A stretch of 64,000 bases of DNA. Origin: Comamonadaceae bacterium. GTDB lineage: Bacteria > Pseudomonadota > Gammaproteobacteria > Burkholderiales > Burkholderiaceae_C. Position 1 is the stretch's first letter, and each line of letters opens with the position of its first letter. The stretch is from assembly GCA_947448735.1 (NCBI GenBank), contig CANFOS010000019.1, positions 1 through 64,000 on the forward strand. The letters run 5' to 3'. Positions 34,912-43,346 of this stretch are shown one piece after another. The notes beneath the pieces are model-generated. The model was not told the origin of the DNA and searched no databases. It saw only the letters and a list, made by a program, of their open reading frames with translations. A program made the position numbers and the translations under genes.

Positions 34912-35784
34912 TCAATAGGTATTTCTTTTGCGAATCAGACGCACGCCGGGAATGGAGGCGCTGTTCAGACTGCCGGGCTCATGGCTGCCCAGCAGCACCT
35001 TGTGCAGGTTGCGCTGGGCCAGCCGGGAATGCTCGCGCATGATGGCCTCGGCCCTGGCGCCTTCACGCTGCTCAATGGCGCTCAATACCTGCCAGTGCTG
35101 GTCTTGCGCCACCACCAGCATGTCGCGCGCCTCCTGCGAGTTGGCCTGCGCCACCACGAAGGCCGACGGCGATGCAAACGGCATGCTGATGACGCGGTCC
35201 AGCTCGCGCGCCATCACGCTGCTGCCCGCCATTTCACTGAGCAGCGCATGAAACCGGGCATTGAGCTCGACATAACTTGAAAACGACTCGTCATTGAGAG
35301 TGAGCTGGCCCAACACCGCGTCGATCTGGCGCAGGCAGTCACGTGCCTCACTGAGCACCAGCGCCGGTGCCGCACGTTCAGCCGCCAAGCGCGCCGACAG
35401 CCCTTCGAGCGTGCCGCGCAGCTCAATGGCGTCGGTCACGTCGCGCTCTGAAAACGTGCGAACCGCATAGCCACCGCTGCTCAGGGCTTCAAGCAGGCCT
35501 TCTTGCGCCAGCCGCATCAGGGCCGCACGAATGGGGGTGCGGGAGACGCCCAGCTTCTCCACAATCGACAGCTCGGCAATGCGGGTGCCGCCGGGCAGCT
35601 CGCCGGCCAGAATCATTTCGCGCAGTTGCAGCAGCGCCCGGAGCTGGGCGCTGTTGGGGGTACTTTTTTGTCCACTGTCAGGGTGGGTTTCAGCATCATT
35701 TAGGGCTGTAGCCCCCGTTTTACCTAGGCCAGCAGCTCCTGACTTGATAGTGTTTGCCGATGTTGCTCGGTTCATGTTGTGCAC
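34912..35784 (-). CDS. GntR/FCD family transcriptional regulator (VanR-like)
   Basis: GntR-family regulator of 290 residues. The winged HTH spans about residues 47-110 (LREMILAGELPGGTRIAELSIVEKLGVSRTPIRAALMRLAQEGLLE), and the helical FCD effector domain occupies the C-terminal half, with the metal/ligand motifs ELRGTLEGLSARLAAE and ELNARFHALL. It sits 3 bp downstream of the oxygenase gene and 23 bp upstream of the reductase gene, so it is coexpressed with the enzymes it most likely controls. A TGTATACA palindrome next to the oxygenase start is a candidate operator. Confidence 0.88.
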   Translation of the reverse strand: MHNMNRATSANTIKSGAAGLGKTGATALNDAETHPDSGQKSTPNSAQLRALLQLREMILAGELPGGTRIAELSIVEKLGVSRTPIRAALMRLAQEGLLEALSSGGYAVRTFSERDVTDAIELRGTLEGLSARLAAERAAPALVLSEARDCLRQIDAVLGQLTLNDESFSSYVELNARFHALLSEMAGSSVMARELDRVISMPFASPSAFVVAQANSQEARDMLVVAQDQHWQVLSAIEQREGARAEAIMREHSRLAQRNLHKVLLGSHEPGSLNSASIPGVRLIRKRNTY

Positions 35785-35787
35785 GCC

Positions 35788-36882
35788 TCAGGCCGCCAGC
35801 CGGACCGGGATCACCGGATGCGCTGGCTGCTCTTTGGCAATCAGCCCGTCTACCAGTCGCCGCGCCCACATCGAGCCCGCGTCAATGTTCAGGTTGTAAA
35901 ACGGGTGGTTTGGCCGCTCGTTGATGGCCACTTGCTGGGCTTCCAGCACGTGTTCGTCTTCCCTGAAAATGCCGGCCACGCCTTCGCGCAGCTGGTGCGT
36001 CAGGCGCTGCTCGGTCACCCGGTAGTTGCGCGCAAAAGCCCAAAAATAATGGCAGGTGTCGTTGGTCTCGGGTGTGATGGTGTTCAGCACAAAGCCGTTC
36101 ACGCCTTTGCTGCGGTCGCCAGCATTGCCGTCTTTGGGTGGCGCACCCGTGCCGGCTTCAGCCACGCCCACATCAATGTTCACCGTGCAGGGCGCTTCAA
36201 AGCGGATGATCTGCCAGCGGTCAACCTTGCCCTGGTAGCCCCGTGCTTCCTTGATCTGCCCTGCCCAGAACGGGGGCGCGTCGATGTTTTCCATCCAGCG
36301 GGTGACGGTGGCGCTGCGGTCGCCGTGGGTGGCCACAAACGGCGCCTCGGCCACCGCGCGGTTGCCAATACTGGAGCCGTGGACAAAGGTCTCGTGGGTC
36401 AAGTCCATCAGGTTGTCAACCACCAGGCGGTAGTCACATTTGACGTGAATCATCTTGCCGTCACCGGCCCACTCAGCATCATCGTTCCAGTGCATGTCAG
36501 GGATCAACGCCGGGTCAGCCTTGGTCGGGTCACCCGGCCACATCCAGACAAAACGGTGACGTTCAAGCACCGGAAAGCTGCGCACGCAAGCCGAGGGGTT
36601 CAGCGTTTCCTGGCTGGGCATGTGCACACAGCGGCCCTGCGCGTTGTACACCAGGCCATGGTAGCCGCAGGTGACTTCATCGCCCTGCAAGTGGCCAAGT
36701 GACAGCGGCATCAAACGGTGCCAGCAGGCGTCTTCGAGCATGGCCACAGAACCATCTGTTTTGCGAAACATCACCACCTTTTGGTTGCAGATGGTGCGCG
36801 CCAGGAGCTTGCCCACCACTTCAACGTCGTACGCGGCGGCATACCAAGCATTGAGGGGAAAAGTAGATTTTGAGGTGATCAT
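35788..36882 (-). CDS. vanA: Vanillate O-demethylase-type Rieske oxygenase
   Basis: Rieske non-haem iron oxygenase of 364 residues. The [2Fe-2S] ligands are C53-W-H55 and C72-G-Y-H75. The mononuclear iron facial triad lies in DNLMDLTHETFVHGSS near 165-180. The stretches ADPALIPDMHWNDDAEWAG, CDYRLVVDNLMDLTHET, PPFWAGQI and LNIDAGSMWARRLVDG closely follow vanillate demethylase VanA, which converts vanillate to protocatechuate and formaldehyde. Because related demethylases use other methoxy- or phenoxy-aromatics, the exact substrate is not certain. The gene starts the operon vanA-gntR-vanB-receptors-livHMGF. Confidence 0.85.
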   Translation of the reverse strand: MITSKSTFPLNAWYAAAYDVEVVGKLLARTICNQKVVMFRKTDGSVAMLEDACWHRLMPLSLGHLQGDEVTCGYHGLVYNAQGRCVHMPSQETLNPSACVRSFPVLERHRFVWMWPGDPTKADPALIPDMHWNDDAEWAGDGKMIHVKCDYRLVVDNLMDLTHETFVHGSSIGNRAVAEAPFVATHGDRSATVTRWMENIDAPPFWAGQIKEARGYQGKVDRWQIIRFEAPCTVNIDVGVAEAGTGAPPKDGNAGDRSKGVNGFVLNTITPETNDTCHYFWAFARNYRVTEQRLTHQLREGVAGIFREDEHVLEAQQVAINERPNHPFYNLNIDAGSMWARRLVDGLIAKEQPAHPVIPVRLAA

Positions 36883-36889
36883 GGATACG

Positions 36890-36902
36890 CAATGTATACA
36901 AT
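36890..36902 (-). promoter_or_regulatory. Candidate VanR/FCD operator
   Basis: AATGTATACAATT, built on the perfect 8-bp palindrome TGTATACA, lies 8 bp upstream of the vanA start. It has the ATTG-n4-CAAT-like layout described for VanR operators in Caulobacter (recalled, not checked). A repressor bound here would block the operon. Confidence 0.5.
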
Positions 36903-37039
36903 TTTCAAGAAAAACGCAATAAAAACCCGATTTTTCGCTAGAAAAGCTGCTTTATGTATTTTCAGGCAGGCCTAAAAACTGAATTAACATGGTTGCCCTT
37001 ACCAGACCCTTTGTTTTGAAAACACCCATCGGAGACAGC

Positions 37040-38155
37040 ATGACCCCAACCCTTCCCGCCCGCTTTGACCACGTTGGCAGTTTTTTGCGCCCCCAGTACC
37101 TGCTGGAAGCGCGTGAGCAGAAAGCCAAAGGCGCCATCACTGCCGCACAGCTGCGCCTGGTCGAAGACAAGGCCATCGCCGAAATCGTCAAGTTTCAAGA
37201 AGACGTGGGCCTGAAGAGCATCACCGACGGCGAGTTTCGGCGCACCTACTTTCACGTTGACTTTCTGGAGGAGCTGGGCGGCGTGGTGACCGACATTCCA
37301 GTGACCGTGCTGAACGCCGACAACACCAAAGCCCTGGCACCACCCGTGATGCGCGTGGTGGGCAAAGTGACCCACGCCAAAGACATTCAACTGGCTGACT
37401 TCAATTTCCTCAAGAGTCAGGTCAGCGCAGGCCACACGCCCAAAGTGACGATTCCGTCGCCCACCATGCTGCACTTTCGCGGTGGCCGCGCCGGCATCAG
37501 CCGCGAGCACTACCCCGAACTCGACCCTGAGTTCTACCAGGACGTGGCCAACGCCTACGGCGCCGAGCTGCGCAGTCTGGCCGCCGCAGGTTGCACCTAT
37601 GTGCAAATGGACGACACCAACCTGGCCTACCTGTGCGACGAAAAAATGCGCGAAGCCGCCCGCCAGCGCGGTGACGACCCTAACGAACTGCCGCACCGTT
37701 ACGCCAAGTTCATCAACCTGGTGGTGGCGCAAAAGCCCGCAGGCATGACGCTGGCCATGCACCTGTGCCGCGGCAACTTCAAAAGCACGCATGCCGCATC
37801 GGGTAACTACGAGCCGGTCGCCGAAGCGCTGCTCAAAGAGATGAATCTGGACGCGTACTTCATGGAATACGACGATTCCCGCAGCGGCGACTTCAAACCC
37901 CTGCGCTACCTGCCCAAAGGCAAAATTGTGGTGCTGGGCCTGGTCACCACGAAGTTTGGCGCGATGGAAAGCAAGGACGACATCAAACGCCGCATCGAAG
38001 ACGCCGCCAAATACGCCCCGCTGGACCAGCTGGCTTTGTCACCCCAGTGCGGCTTCAGCAGCACCGTGCACGGCAACGACATCGCCGTAGAAGCGCAGCG
38101 CGCCAAGCTGCGCCTGGTGATTGAAACGGCGCAAGAGGTTTGGGGTTCGACCTAA
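37040..38155 (+). CDS. MetE C-terminal-domain-like methyltransferase
   Basis: A 371-residue protein of the cobalamin-independent methionine synthase superfamily, only the catalytic barrel and lacking the N-terminal half of MetE. ATG 37040 with a GGAGA box 4 nt upstream is chosen; MTPTLPARFDHVGSFLRP is the family start. DGEFRRTYFHVDFLEEL, QMDDTNLAYLCD, the zinc ligands in MHLCRGN (His, Cys) and SPQCGFSS (Cys) are all present, so a thiol methyl-transfer role is possible. It diverges from the vanillate-demethylase-type operon, 157 bp away. A link to methyl groups released from methoxyaromatics is only a suggestion. Confidence 0.82.
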   Translation: MTPTLPARFDHVGSFLRPQYLLEAREQKAKGAITAAQLRLVEDKAIAEIVKFQEDVGLKSITDGEFRRTYFHVDFLEELGGVVTDIPVTVLNADNTKALAPPVMRVVGKVTHAKDIQLADFNFLKSQVSAGHTPKVTIPSPTMLHFRGGRAGISREHYPELDPEFYQDVANAYGAELRSLAAAGCTYVQMDDTNLAYLCDEKMREAARQRGDDPNELPHRYAKFINLVVAQKPAGMTLAMHLCRGNFKSTHAASGNYEPVAEALLKEMNLDAYFMEYDDSRSGDFKPLRYLPKGKIVVLGLVTTKFGAMESKDDIKRRIEDAAKYAPLDQLALSPQCGFSSTVHGNDIAVEAQRAKLRLVIETAQEVWGST

Positions 38156-38185
38156 AACAGACTGCTTTTGGATTGACACCGACAT

Positions 38186-38299
38186 CGTCATCCCGGCCTT
38201 GAGCCGGGATCCATGTACCCTGCGATGGCAGCCAAGATCCGGGTTCATGGATTGCGGATCGGGCCTGCTCCGGACTACGATCCGGCGTCCGCAATGACA
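38186..38299. repeat. Palindromic intergenic element of about 114 bp
   Basis: It begins CGTCATCCCGGCCTTGAGCC and ends GTCCGCAATGACA, so the termini are inverted (CGTCAT/ATGACA). Internal words CCGGGATCCATG, GATCCGGGTTCATGGATT and GCGGATCGGGCC are themselves partly inverted. The layout is that of abundant non-coding palindromic repeats in proteobacterial genomes. Confidence 0.65.
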
Positions 38300-38325
38300 G
38301 AAATACGAATTTTAGTAGCTATTTT

Positions 38326-38385
38326 AGGCCTGCAGACCAATGAATACGGGCGTAAGCAGCTCCTTTATTTATAGCGTTTGGGGTT
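38326..38385 (-). repeat. Interspersed repeat, family 1 (copy D)
   Basis: On the minus strand this reads ACGCTATAAATAAAGGAGCT, GCTTACGCCCGTATTCATTGG and TCTGCAGGCCTAAAA. This is one of the fullest copies of family 1 in the window. Confidence 0.75.
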
Positions 38386-38407
38386 AATTAAAATCCAAAT
38401 CCAATTC

Positions 38408-38439
38408 CGATTGTTCGATTGTTCGATTGTTCGATTGTT
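38408..38439 (+). repeat. 8-bp tandem repeat, four units
   Basis: Four exact copies of CGATTGTT in a row. No gene overlaps it. It lies 240 bp before the aldolase start, so a length change would probably not affect coding. Confidence 0.9.
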
Positions 38440-38678
38440 CCGGGCCTAACGTACCGTGATTTATCACCTCGTTCGGATTGACAGATCTACTTCTGTGCGA
38501 CCGACATGAATATCGCTGCGGTTTTTTTCGGCAATACACGCTTGATTCTTAAAAAGTATCAAGTGACCCATCCATTTGATATTAGACCGGCTCCACCGCA
38601 AGCGTTAGGCTAGTACTCAGCGAGCAGCGTGAACGACGCAGCCGCTTATTACAAATAAATGTTGCAGGAACGGCCCAC
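38440..38678. other. Gap before aldolase gene, no gene seen
   Basis: After the tandem repeat about 240 bp remain without an open frame of interest. An isolated CCGCAAGCGTTAGGC near 38600, preceded at some distance by GGGCCTAACG, resembles integron recombination half-sites, but their spacing (about 170 bp) and lack of pairing inner boxes argue against a working site. Confidence 0.4.
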
Positions 38679-39470
38679 ATGTCCATCATTTTCAACGCAT
38701 CTCGCCAACAGCTTTTGAGCGCACTGCCTGCCTTCGGATTCGGGGCGTCACTGACACGTGGCGCGCTCGTGCCTCAGTTGGCCAAGGCGGCTGGCTACCA
38801 CTGGCTCAGTATCGACTCAGAACACGGCACATTCAATCTCGCAGAAGTCGCCCAGCTTTGCGCGGCCTGTTTGCCGGTTGGGATCACGCCCATGGTTCGA
38901 GTCCGAAGTGATGCACTCGACGAAGCGGCGCGCGCCCTGGACAACGGCGCACAGGGGGTCATCATTCCCAACGTTCACGGGGAACAAGAGGCAAGAGACG
39001 CCGTCAGAATGCTGCGCTATCCGCCGCTGGGACGAAGAAACTGGGGCGCCAGTGGCGTTCAGTTTGCCTTTGATATGCCTGGGGTCGCACGGGCACAAGT
39101 CGAGATGGATGAGCAGATTTTGCTGGTCGCGATGATCGAGTCAAAACAAGGCGTAACAAACGCCGCGCGCATTGCCGCTGTGCCAGGCATTGATGTTCTT
39201 TTCATTGGTGCCATCGACCTCTCCCTCGACCTGGAGATACCTTCGCAGTTCGGTCACCCCATGATGCAGCAGGCATTTGAGACAGTTTCGCAGGCGTGTC
39301 GCGCCAACGGGAAGTACATGGGAATGGGCGGCATCTATGACGAGGAGTGGACCGTTAAGTACATGGGTATGGGCGCGCACTTTGTAGCAGGCGGAAGCGA
39401 CCAAGCGTTCATGATGACGCAAGCCAAGGCCAGGGCGCTGTTCTTGCAGAAGTGCGCCACAAAGCAGTGA
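38679..39470 (+). CDS. HpcH/HpaI family aldolase
   Basis: A 263-residue class II (metal-dependent) pyruvate aldolase-like protein. Motifs: HWLSIDSEHGTFNLAEVAQLC near residues 46-66, VRVRSDALDEAARALDNGAQGVIIPNVHGEQEARDAV near 78-115, and the metal-binding Glu/Asp in MIESKQGVTNAARIAAVPGIDVLFIGAIDLSLDLE near 150-185. These enzymes cleave 4-hydroxy-2-oxo acids in aromatic meta-cleavage or homoprotocatechuate pathways. The downstream genes encode a Bug receptor, LysR regulator and lactonase, so a small catabolic cluster is likely. Substrate unknown. Confidence 0.87.
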   Translation: MSIIFNASRQQLLSALPAFGFGASLTRGALVPQLAKAAGYHWLSIDSEHGTFNLAEVAQLCAACLPVGITPMVRVRSDALDEAARALDNGAQGVIIPNVHGEQEARDAVRMLRYPPLGRRNWGASGVQFAFDMPGVARAQVEMDEQILLVAMIESKQGVTNAARIAAVPGIDVLFIGAIDLSLDLEIPSQFGHPMMQQAFETVSQACRANGKYMGMGGIYDEEWTVKYMGMGAHFVAGGSDQAFMMTQAKARALFLQKCATKQ

Positions 39471-39612
39471 CTACCAAGTGACTAGCGTATCAATAGCAGA
39501 CAGCAAAGAATGAGGGCTCCAATTCAATGGAGCTATCAGCAGACACTGGCAAACAGTATTGGACGGGATTTGGCCGTTGCCAGATCATTCGCCAACAAAG
39601 GAGACGATATCT

Positions 39613-40608
39613 ATGAACTTCATCAACAGGCGGCGAGTACTGGCACTGGGTGCGTTGGGGCCGCTGGGGCCACTGTTTGGCAGCGGCACAGCACACGCGC
39701 AAACCATGCTGCGCCAAGCGCGCATTGTGCTTGGCTTTCCGGCAGGCAGTGGCGGCGACGTGGCCTGCCGCGTTTTTGCCGAGAAGCTTAAAGGCAGTTA
39801 CGCCACCAATGTGATTGTCGAAAACAAGCCTGGAGCCGCTGGGCGTATCGGGCTGGAGCAGATCAAGGCGGCCCCCGCAGATGGGACATCGCTGTTACTT
39901 ACGCCCACCTCCGTCCTGACGCTGTACCCGCACATCTACAAGACGCTTAGTTATGACCCATTCAAGGATCTGCTGCCCGTGTCGCGTGGCGTGACTGTGA
40001 CGTTTTGTCTGGCAATCGGCCCTATGGTTCCAGCGAGTGTGAAAGATCTGCCGCAATTCCTGGCTTGGTGTCGCGCCAACCCTGACAAGGCCAACTTCGG
40101 GTCACCGGGTGAAGGCAGTAGCCCGCATTTTCTCGGGGCAACACTGGCCCGGTCATCCGACACCCCTTTGAAACATGTTCCTTATAAGGGAACGTCTGCC
40201 GCCATGACCGACGTTGTTGGCGGCCAGATTCCAGCAGTCATGGTGTCGCCCGGCAATGTCACCCCTTTTGTCAAGACTGGCCAATTGAGAATTCTGGCTG
40301 TCACCAGCCCACGGCGTTGGGAGTTGTTGCCCGATGCTCCCACCATGGCCGAGCTGGGTTTGCCTAAGGTGACGAACGTCGAACAGTTCGCTTTTTTCAT
40401 GCGCAGCGGCACTGACCCCAACCTGGTGGAACGTGCGAGCCTATCTATCAGAGCCGCTGCCAGTTTGCCTGAAGTGATTAAATCCCTGGGCGAACTTGAC
40501 ATGAAAGCCGAGGGCAGCAGACCACAGGAACTTGCGCAGACCTTGCAGGCAGATTTCGAACGCTGGCGCGAGATCGTCAAGACGGTTGGGTTCACACCTC
40601 AAGAATAA
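39613..40608 (+). CDS. Bug family (TTT) periplasmic solute receptor
   Basis: Tripartite tricarboxylate receptor of 331 residues from ATG 39613, with an AAAGGAGA box. The signal region NFINRRRVLALGALGPLGPLFGSGTAHAQ contains a twin-arginine-like RRR. The mature start ARIVLGFPAGSGGDVACRVFAEKL and NKPGAAGRIGLEQIKAAPADGTSLLLTPTSV are typical Bug motifs; HVPYKGTSAAMTDVVGGQI near 190 is the second signature. No TctA/TctB membrane genes are near, as is usual for the many orphan Bug receptors of Comamonadaceae and Burkholderiales. Ligand unknown. Confidence 0.9.
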   Translation: MNFINRRRVLALGALGPLGPLFGSGTAHAQTMLRQARIVLGFPAGSGGDVACRVFAEKLKGSYATNVIVENKPGAAGRIGLEQIKAAPADGTSLLLTPTSVLTLYPHIYKTLSYDPFKDLLPVSRGVTVTFCLAIGPMVPASVKDLPQFLAWCRANPDKANFGSPGEGSSPHFLGATLARSSDTPLKHVPYKGTSAAMTDVVGGQIPAVMVSPGNVTPFVKTGQLRILAVTSPRRWELLPDAPTMAELGLPKVTNVEQFAFFMRSGTDPNLVERASLSIRAAASLPEVIKSLGELDMKAEGSRPQELAQTLQADFERWREIVKTVGFTPQE

Positions 40609-40631
40609 GCAATCCCGGTTAAACGCCGCTG

Positions 40632-41531
40632 TCAGCCGCGCGAGACAGTTTTGTTCACGAGCATCTGTTTGAAGTCGGCCACCAACGGATTCTTGTCCTT
40701 GCTGTGGGTGACGACGAACAGGTCCGTATGGGTGCCTTTTCCATTCAAAGGCCGGTAGACGACCTTGTCCAGTTGCATACGAGCCAGCGGTGCGGGAATG
40801 ATGGCAGCGCCAAGACCGGCGGCCACCAGCGTGATCATGGTTGACACCTCCTGCACTTCCTGCACGATGCAAGGCGAAAATCCGGCAGCCCAGCATACCT
40901 CGGTCACAAACTCATGCAGCCCCGCACCCGGCCCACGTTTCAGGCATATCAACGGCAGGTCTTTCAACTCGCTCACCTGTATTTTCAATTTCTTTGCCAA
41001 AGGCGCGCTCTCGTGCATGGCAAGCAAGGCAGGGTCGGTGCTGAGTTTCGTTAACCGTACAGCAGACACAAGCCTGCCGCGCGGCTTACGCACCACGCCC
41101 AGGTCGAGCTGATGGTCTTCAATAGCCGCAATCTGTGCTGCCGAAGTTAGCTCCCTGAGCGTGAGTGCGATGCCAGGGTATTTTGCGCGAAAGGCCTGAA
41201 TGGTTGCCGGCAGAAAAGGCAAGAACTCCGAAGAAGGCGTAAAGCCGATCCTGAGCTCGCCCACTTCACCACTCAGGGCCAACTTCACGACCGCCTTGGC
41301 ACGGGCCGTCACTTCCAGTACCTCCCGGGCATGGCTCAGAAAAACCAGACCGGCGGCTGTCAGGAACACGTGTTGTTTACTGCGCTCAAACAAAGCACCG
41401 CCCACTTCTTCTTCCAGTGCCTTGATCTGGAGGCTCAGGGGCGGCTGGCTGATATGCAGCCGCTCGGCCGCCCGCCTGAAGTTGAGTTCTTCCGCCACGG
41501 CAATGAAATATCTAAGATGACGTAATTCCAA
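40632..41531 (-). CDS. LysR family transcriptional regulator
   Basis: A LysR regulator of 299 residues from TTG 41531, which has AGGA 8 nt upstream; the frame is open 38 codons further, but family members begin at MELRHLRYFIAVAEELNF. HTH residues run from about 5 to 65 (AAERLHISQPPLSLQIKALEEEVGGALFER). The effector domain is of the BenM/CatM-like type (GELRIGFTPSSEFLPFLPATIQAFRAKYPGI). It is divergent from the SMP-30 gene and convergent with the Bug gene, so it probably controls the lactonase and perhaps the aldolase-Bug pair. Confidence 0.9.
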   Translation of the reverse strand: MELRHLRYFIAVAEELNFRRAAERLHISQPPLSLQIKALEEEVGGALFERSKQHVFLTAAGLVFLSHAREVLEVTARAKAVVKLALSGEVGELRIGFTPSSEFLPFLPATIQAFRAKYPGIALTLRELTSAAQIAAIEDHQLDLGVVRKPRGRLVSAVRLTKLSTDPALLAMHESAPLAKKLKIQVSELKDLPLICLKRGPGAGLHEFVTEVCWAAGFSPCIVQEVQEVSTMITLVAAGLGAAIIPAPLARMQLDKVVYRPLNGKGTHTDLFVVTHSKDKNPLVADFKQMLVNKTVSRG

Positions 41532-41750
41532 GGTGGATTTCCTGATTGTGCTTTGTACTAAATCCTGAGTTGACCACTGCAAATGTATGTCAAAAAACAT
41601 TCGCCGCGTACCGTCGTGATTCTTGTCATGTATCACGGAGAGCATGCATCCGGTATTGGATTTTTCAGCAGCACGCCTTCATCATCGCATGCAAGGGAAT
41701 ACGAACCACGTCCCTTCGTTCATCCACCAGATACAGAGGAAAGCCAGCCC

Positions 41751-42668
41751 ATGTTTGCCGCCCCGCCCGCCATTGGCACAACCCTTCTCGCCCGCCTTCC
41801 TGAGCGTTTTCATATCACCGGAAGAACGTCAGGCCGCTATGCCAATCGCAAGTTTTACCTCGAAGGCCCTGCGCTGGCACGCGACGGAACCTTCTATTTC
41901 ACTGATGTACCGTGGGGCCGAATCTTCCAGATCACGCCAGATGGCGAGTTGTCGCTTTTTCTCGAATATGACGGTGAACCCAATGGCCTGAAGATTCACA
42001 AAGACGGCCGGTTGTTCGTGGCCGACTACAAAAACGGTATTCTGGCAATTGACCCAAAGACAAAAAAAATGGAGCCCTATGTCATTCAAGTTGCCAACGA
42101 AAGGTTGCGCGGCCCCAACGATCTGACATTTGCAAACAATGGCGACCTGTATTTCACCGACCAAGGTAACAGCGACATCCAGCGTCAGCGAGGACGCGTG
42201 GTTCGCGTGCGCGCCAACGGCGCGGTCGAAATCATTTTGGCCGACATCGAAAGCCCAAATGGCCTGGTATTGAGCCCAGACCAGCAATCGCTGTATGTGG
42301 CAGTAACGCGCACCAATTCCGTCTGGAAAGTTCCGCTGGAAGTGCCACCTGGCTTGGTCGGCAACACCCTGGTCGGCACCTCAGGCATCTTCATTCAGAT
42401 GTCAGGCGGGACAGGTCCCGACGGTATGGCCGTGGACGAGGCTGGCAACTTGGCGGTGGCCCATACCGGGCTGGGCGTTCTATGGCTTTTTTCACCGCTA
42501 GGCGAACCCCTGCTGCGCGTCAACACCTGTGCCGGGCTGTCGATTGCCAACATCGTCTACGGCGGCAATGATCGCAAGACCCTATACATTGTCGAGTCGG
42601 CGACTGGCTCCATCTTGACTGCGCAAATGCCGGTGGCTGGACAGACCATGTTTGCTCATATGGACTGA
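41751..42668 (+). CDS. SMP-30/gluconolactonase-like protein
   Basis: A six-bladed beta-propeller protein of 305 residues in the SMP-30/LRE family. ATG 41751 follows an AGAGGAAAG box by 8 nt; the upstream 56 codons are not family-like. The metal-site features include FYLEGPALARDGTFYFTDVPWGRIFQI (Glu near residue 39), RGPNDLTFANNGDLYFTDQG (Asn-Asp near 124) and GPDGMAVDEAGNLAVAH (Asp near 225). Members hydrolyse sugar or aromatic-derived lactones. It diverges from the LysR regulator, leaving 219 bp for their shared promoter. Exact lactone unknown. Confidence 0.88.
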   Translation: MFAAPPAIGTTLLARLPERFHITGRTSGRYANRKFYLEGPALARDGTFYFTDVPWGRIFQITPDGELSLFLEYDGEPNGLKIHKDGRLFVADYKNGILAIDPKTKKMEPYVIQVANERLRGPNDLTFANNGDLYFTDQGNSDIQRQRGRVVRVRANGAVEIILADIESPNGLVLSPDQQSLYVAVTRTNSVWKVPLEVPPGLVGNTLVGTSGIFIQMSGGTGPDGMAVDEAGNLAVAHTGLGVLWLFSPLGEPLLRVNTCAGLSIANIVYGGNDRKTLYIVESATGSILTAQMPVAGQTMFAHMD

Positions 42669-42695
42669 AATTCCACTATTGGCTTTAGCAAATAC

Positions 42696-42980
42696 TTGAA
42701 GGGGCAAAATGACATCGCCCGCTTTCGTCGCTGCAATCCTGACTACATCCTGGGCAAACCGTTCGTTTATGTCGGCATGACCGGGCTAGACATAGACCAG
42801 CGCTTTGACAAACACAAAGCAGGCATCCAGTCCAGCCGCTACGTGCGCGACTTTGGCCTGCGCTTGCTGCACAGCTTGTACGAGATGTACAACCCCATGC
42901 CCTACGAAGGCGCGCGAGACATGGAAGTCGAACTGGGCATTGGCCTGCGGGAGGCGGGTTATGGGGTTTGGCAGGCTTGA
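42696..42980 (+). pseudogene. GIY-YIG-like small protein, probably lacking its N-terminus
   Basis: A frame of 94 codons from a TTG. YILGKPFVYVGMTGLDIDQRFDKHKAGIQSSRYVRDFGLRLL resembles the VYVG-containing half of a GIY-YIG-like domain, and NPMPYEGARDMEVELGIGLREAGYGVWQA the usual C-terminus. Homologues, as I recall them, begin with an additional strand before this point. Only nine codons separate the TTG from an in-frame TGA, so the N-terminus seems to be missing. Function unknown. Interspersed repeat E follows 10 bp later. Confidence 0.5.
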
Positions 42981-42990
42981 TGGCTCAGCT

Positions 42991-43042
42991 GATGCAATAG
43001 CTGATCGCGCATGTATCTTCTGGCCTGAAGTACGATTTAAAG
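42991..43042 (+). repeat. Interspersed repeat, family 1 (copy E)
   Basis: Reads GATGCAATAGCTGATCGCGC, ATGTATCTTCTGGCCTGAAG and TACGATTTAAAG, a shortened copy of family 1, just after the GIY-YIG-like frame. Confidence 0.6.
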
Positions 43043-43091
43043 GGTAAAACAGCACTTGTCAGACTCAAGCCGCGCTGATTGATGGGGTTGA

Positions 43092-43337
43092 TCACTCGCT
43101 TTGCGACGAAGCCAAAAAGAATTTCGTGAGTTTTGGAACCAGCCACGGGAAAACCGTGACAACCACCACACAGGCCGATGGGTAGGCGATTGCAAGTCGT
43201 TTTACCCATTCGGCCCATCCGCCATGCACTGCCCATCCACTGGAAATCATCACGGCCGATACACCTGCAACCGAGGTCAGAAAACACCCGACCAACCCCA
43301 CGCCAATCACGGCACGCGTGCTTTTAGAAAAATTCAT
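43092..43337 (-). CDS. DUF2798-like small membrane protein
   Basis: An 81-residue protein with two predicted transmembrane helices: STRAVIGVGLVGCFLTSVAGVSAVMISSGW (about 6-35) and LAIAYPSACVVVVTVFPWLVPKLTKFFLA (about 47-75). The layout 'membrane helix - WAEWVKRLAIAYPSACV - VFPWLVPKLT' matches DUF2798 proteins as I know them. Function unknown. It is 9 bp downstream of the end of the dehalogenase gene on the same strand and may be cotranscribed. Confidence 0.65.
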   Translation of the reverse strand: MNFSKSTRAVIGVGLVGCFLTSVAGVSAVMISSGWAVHGGWAEWVKRLAIAYPSACVVVVTVFPWLVPKLTKFFLASSQSE

Positions 43338-43346
43338 CTCGTCAGA

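Noticed and set aside
36962..37792. 276-codon minus-strand frame opposite the MetE-like gene
   Set aside because: It is antisense to a clear gene and its content (His/Gln/Val-rich) is shadow-like.
38444..38613. attC from GCCTAAC and GTTAGGC flanking the gap before the aldolase
   Set aside because: Spacing of about 170 bp is too long and the expected inner boxes do not pair.
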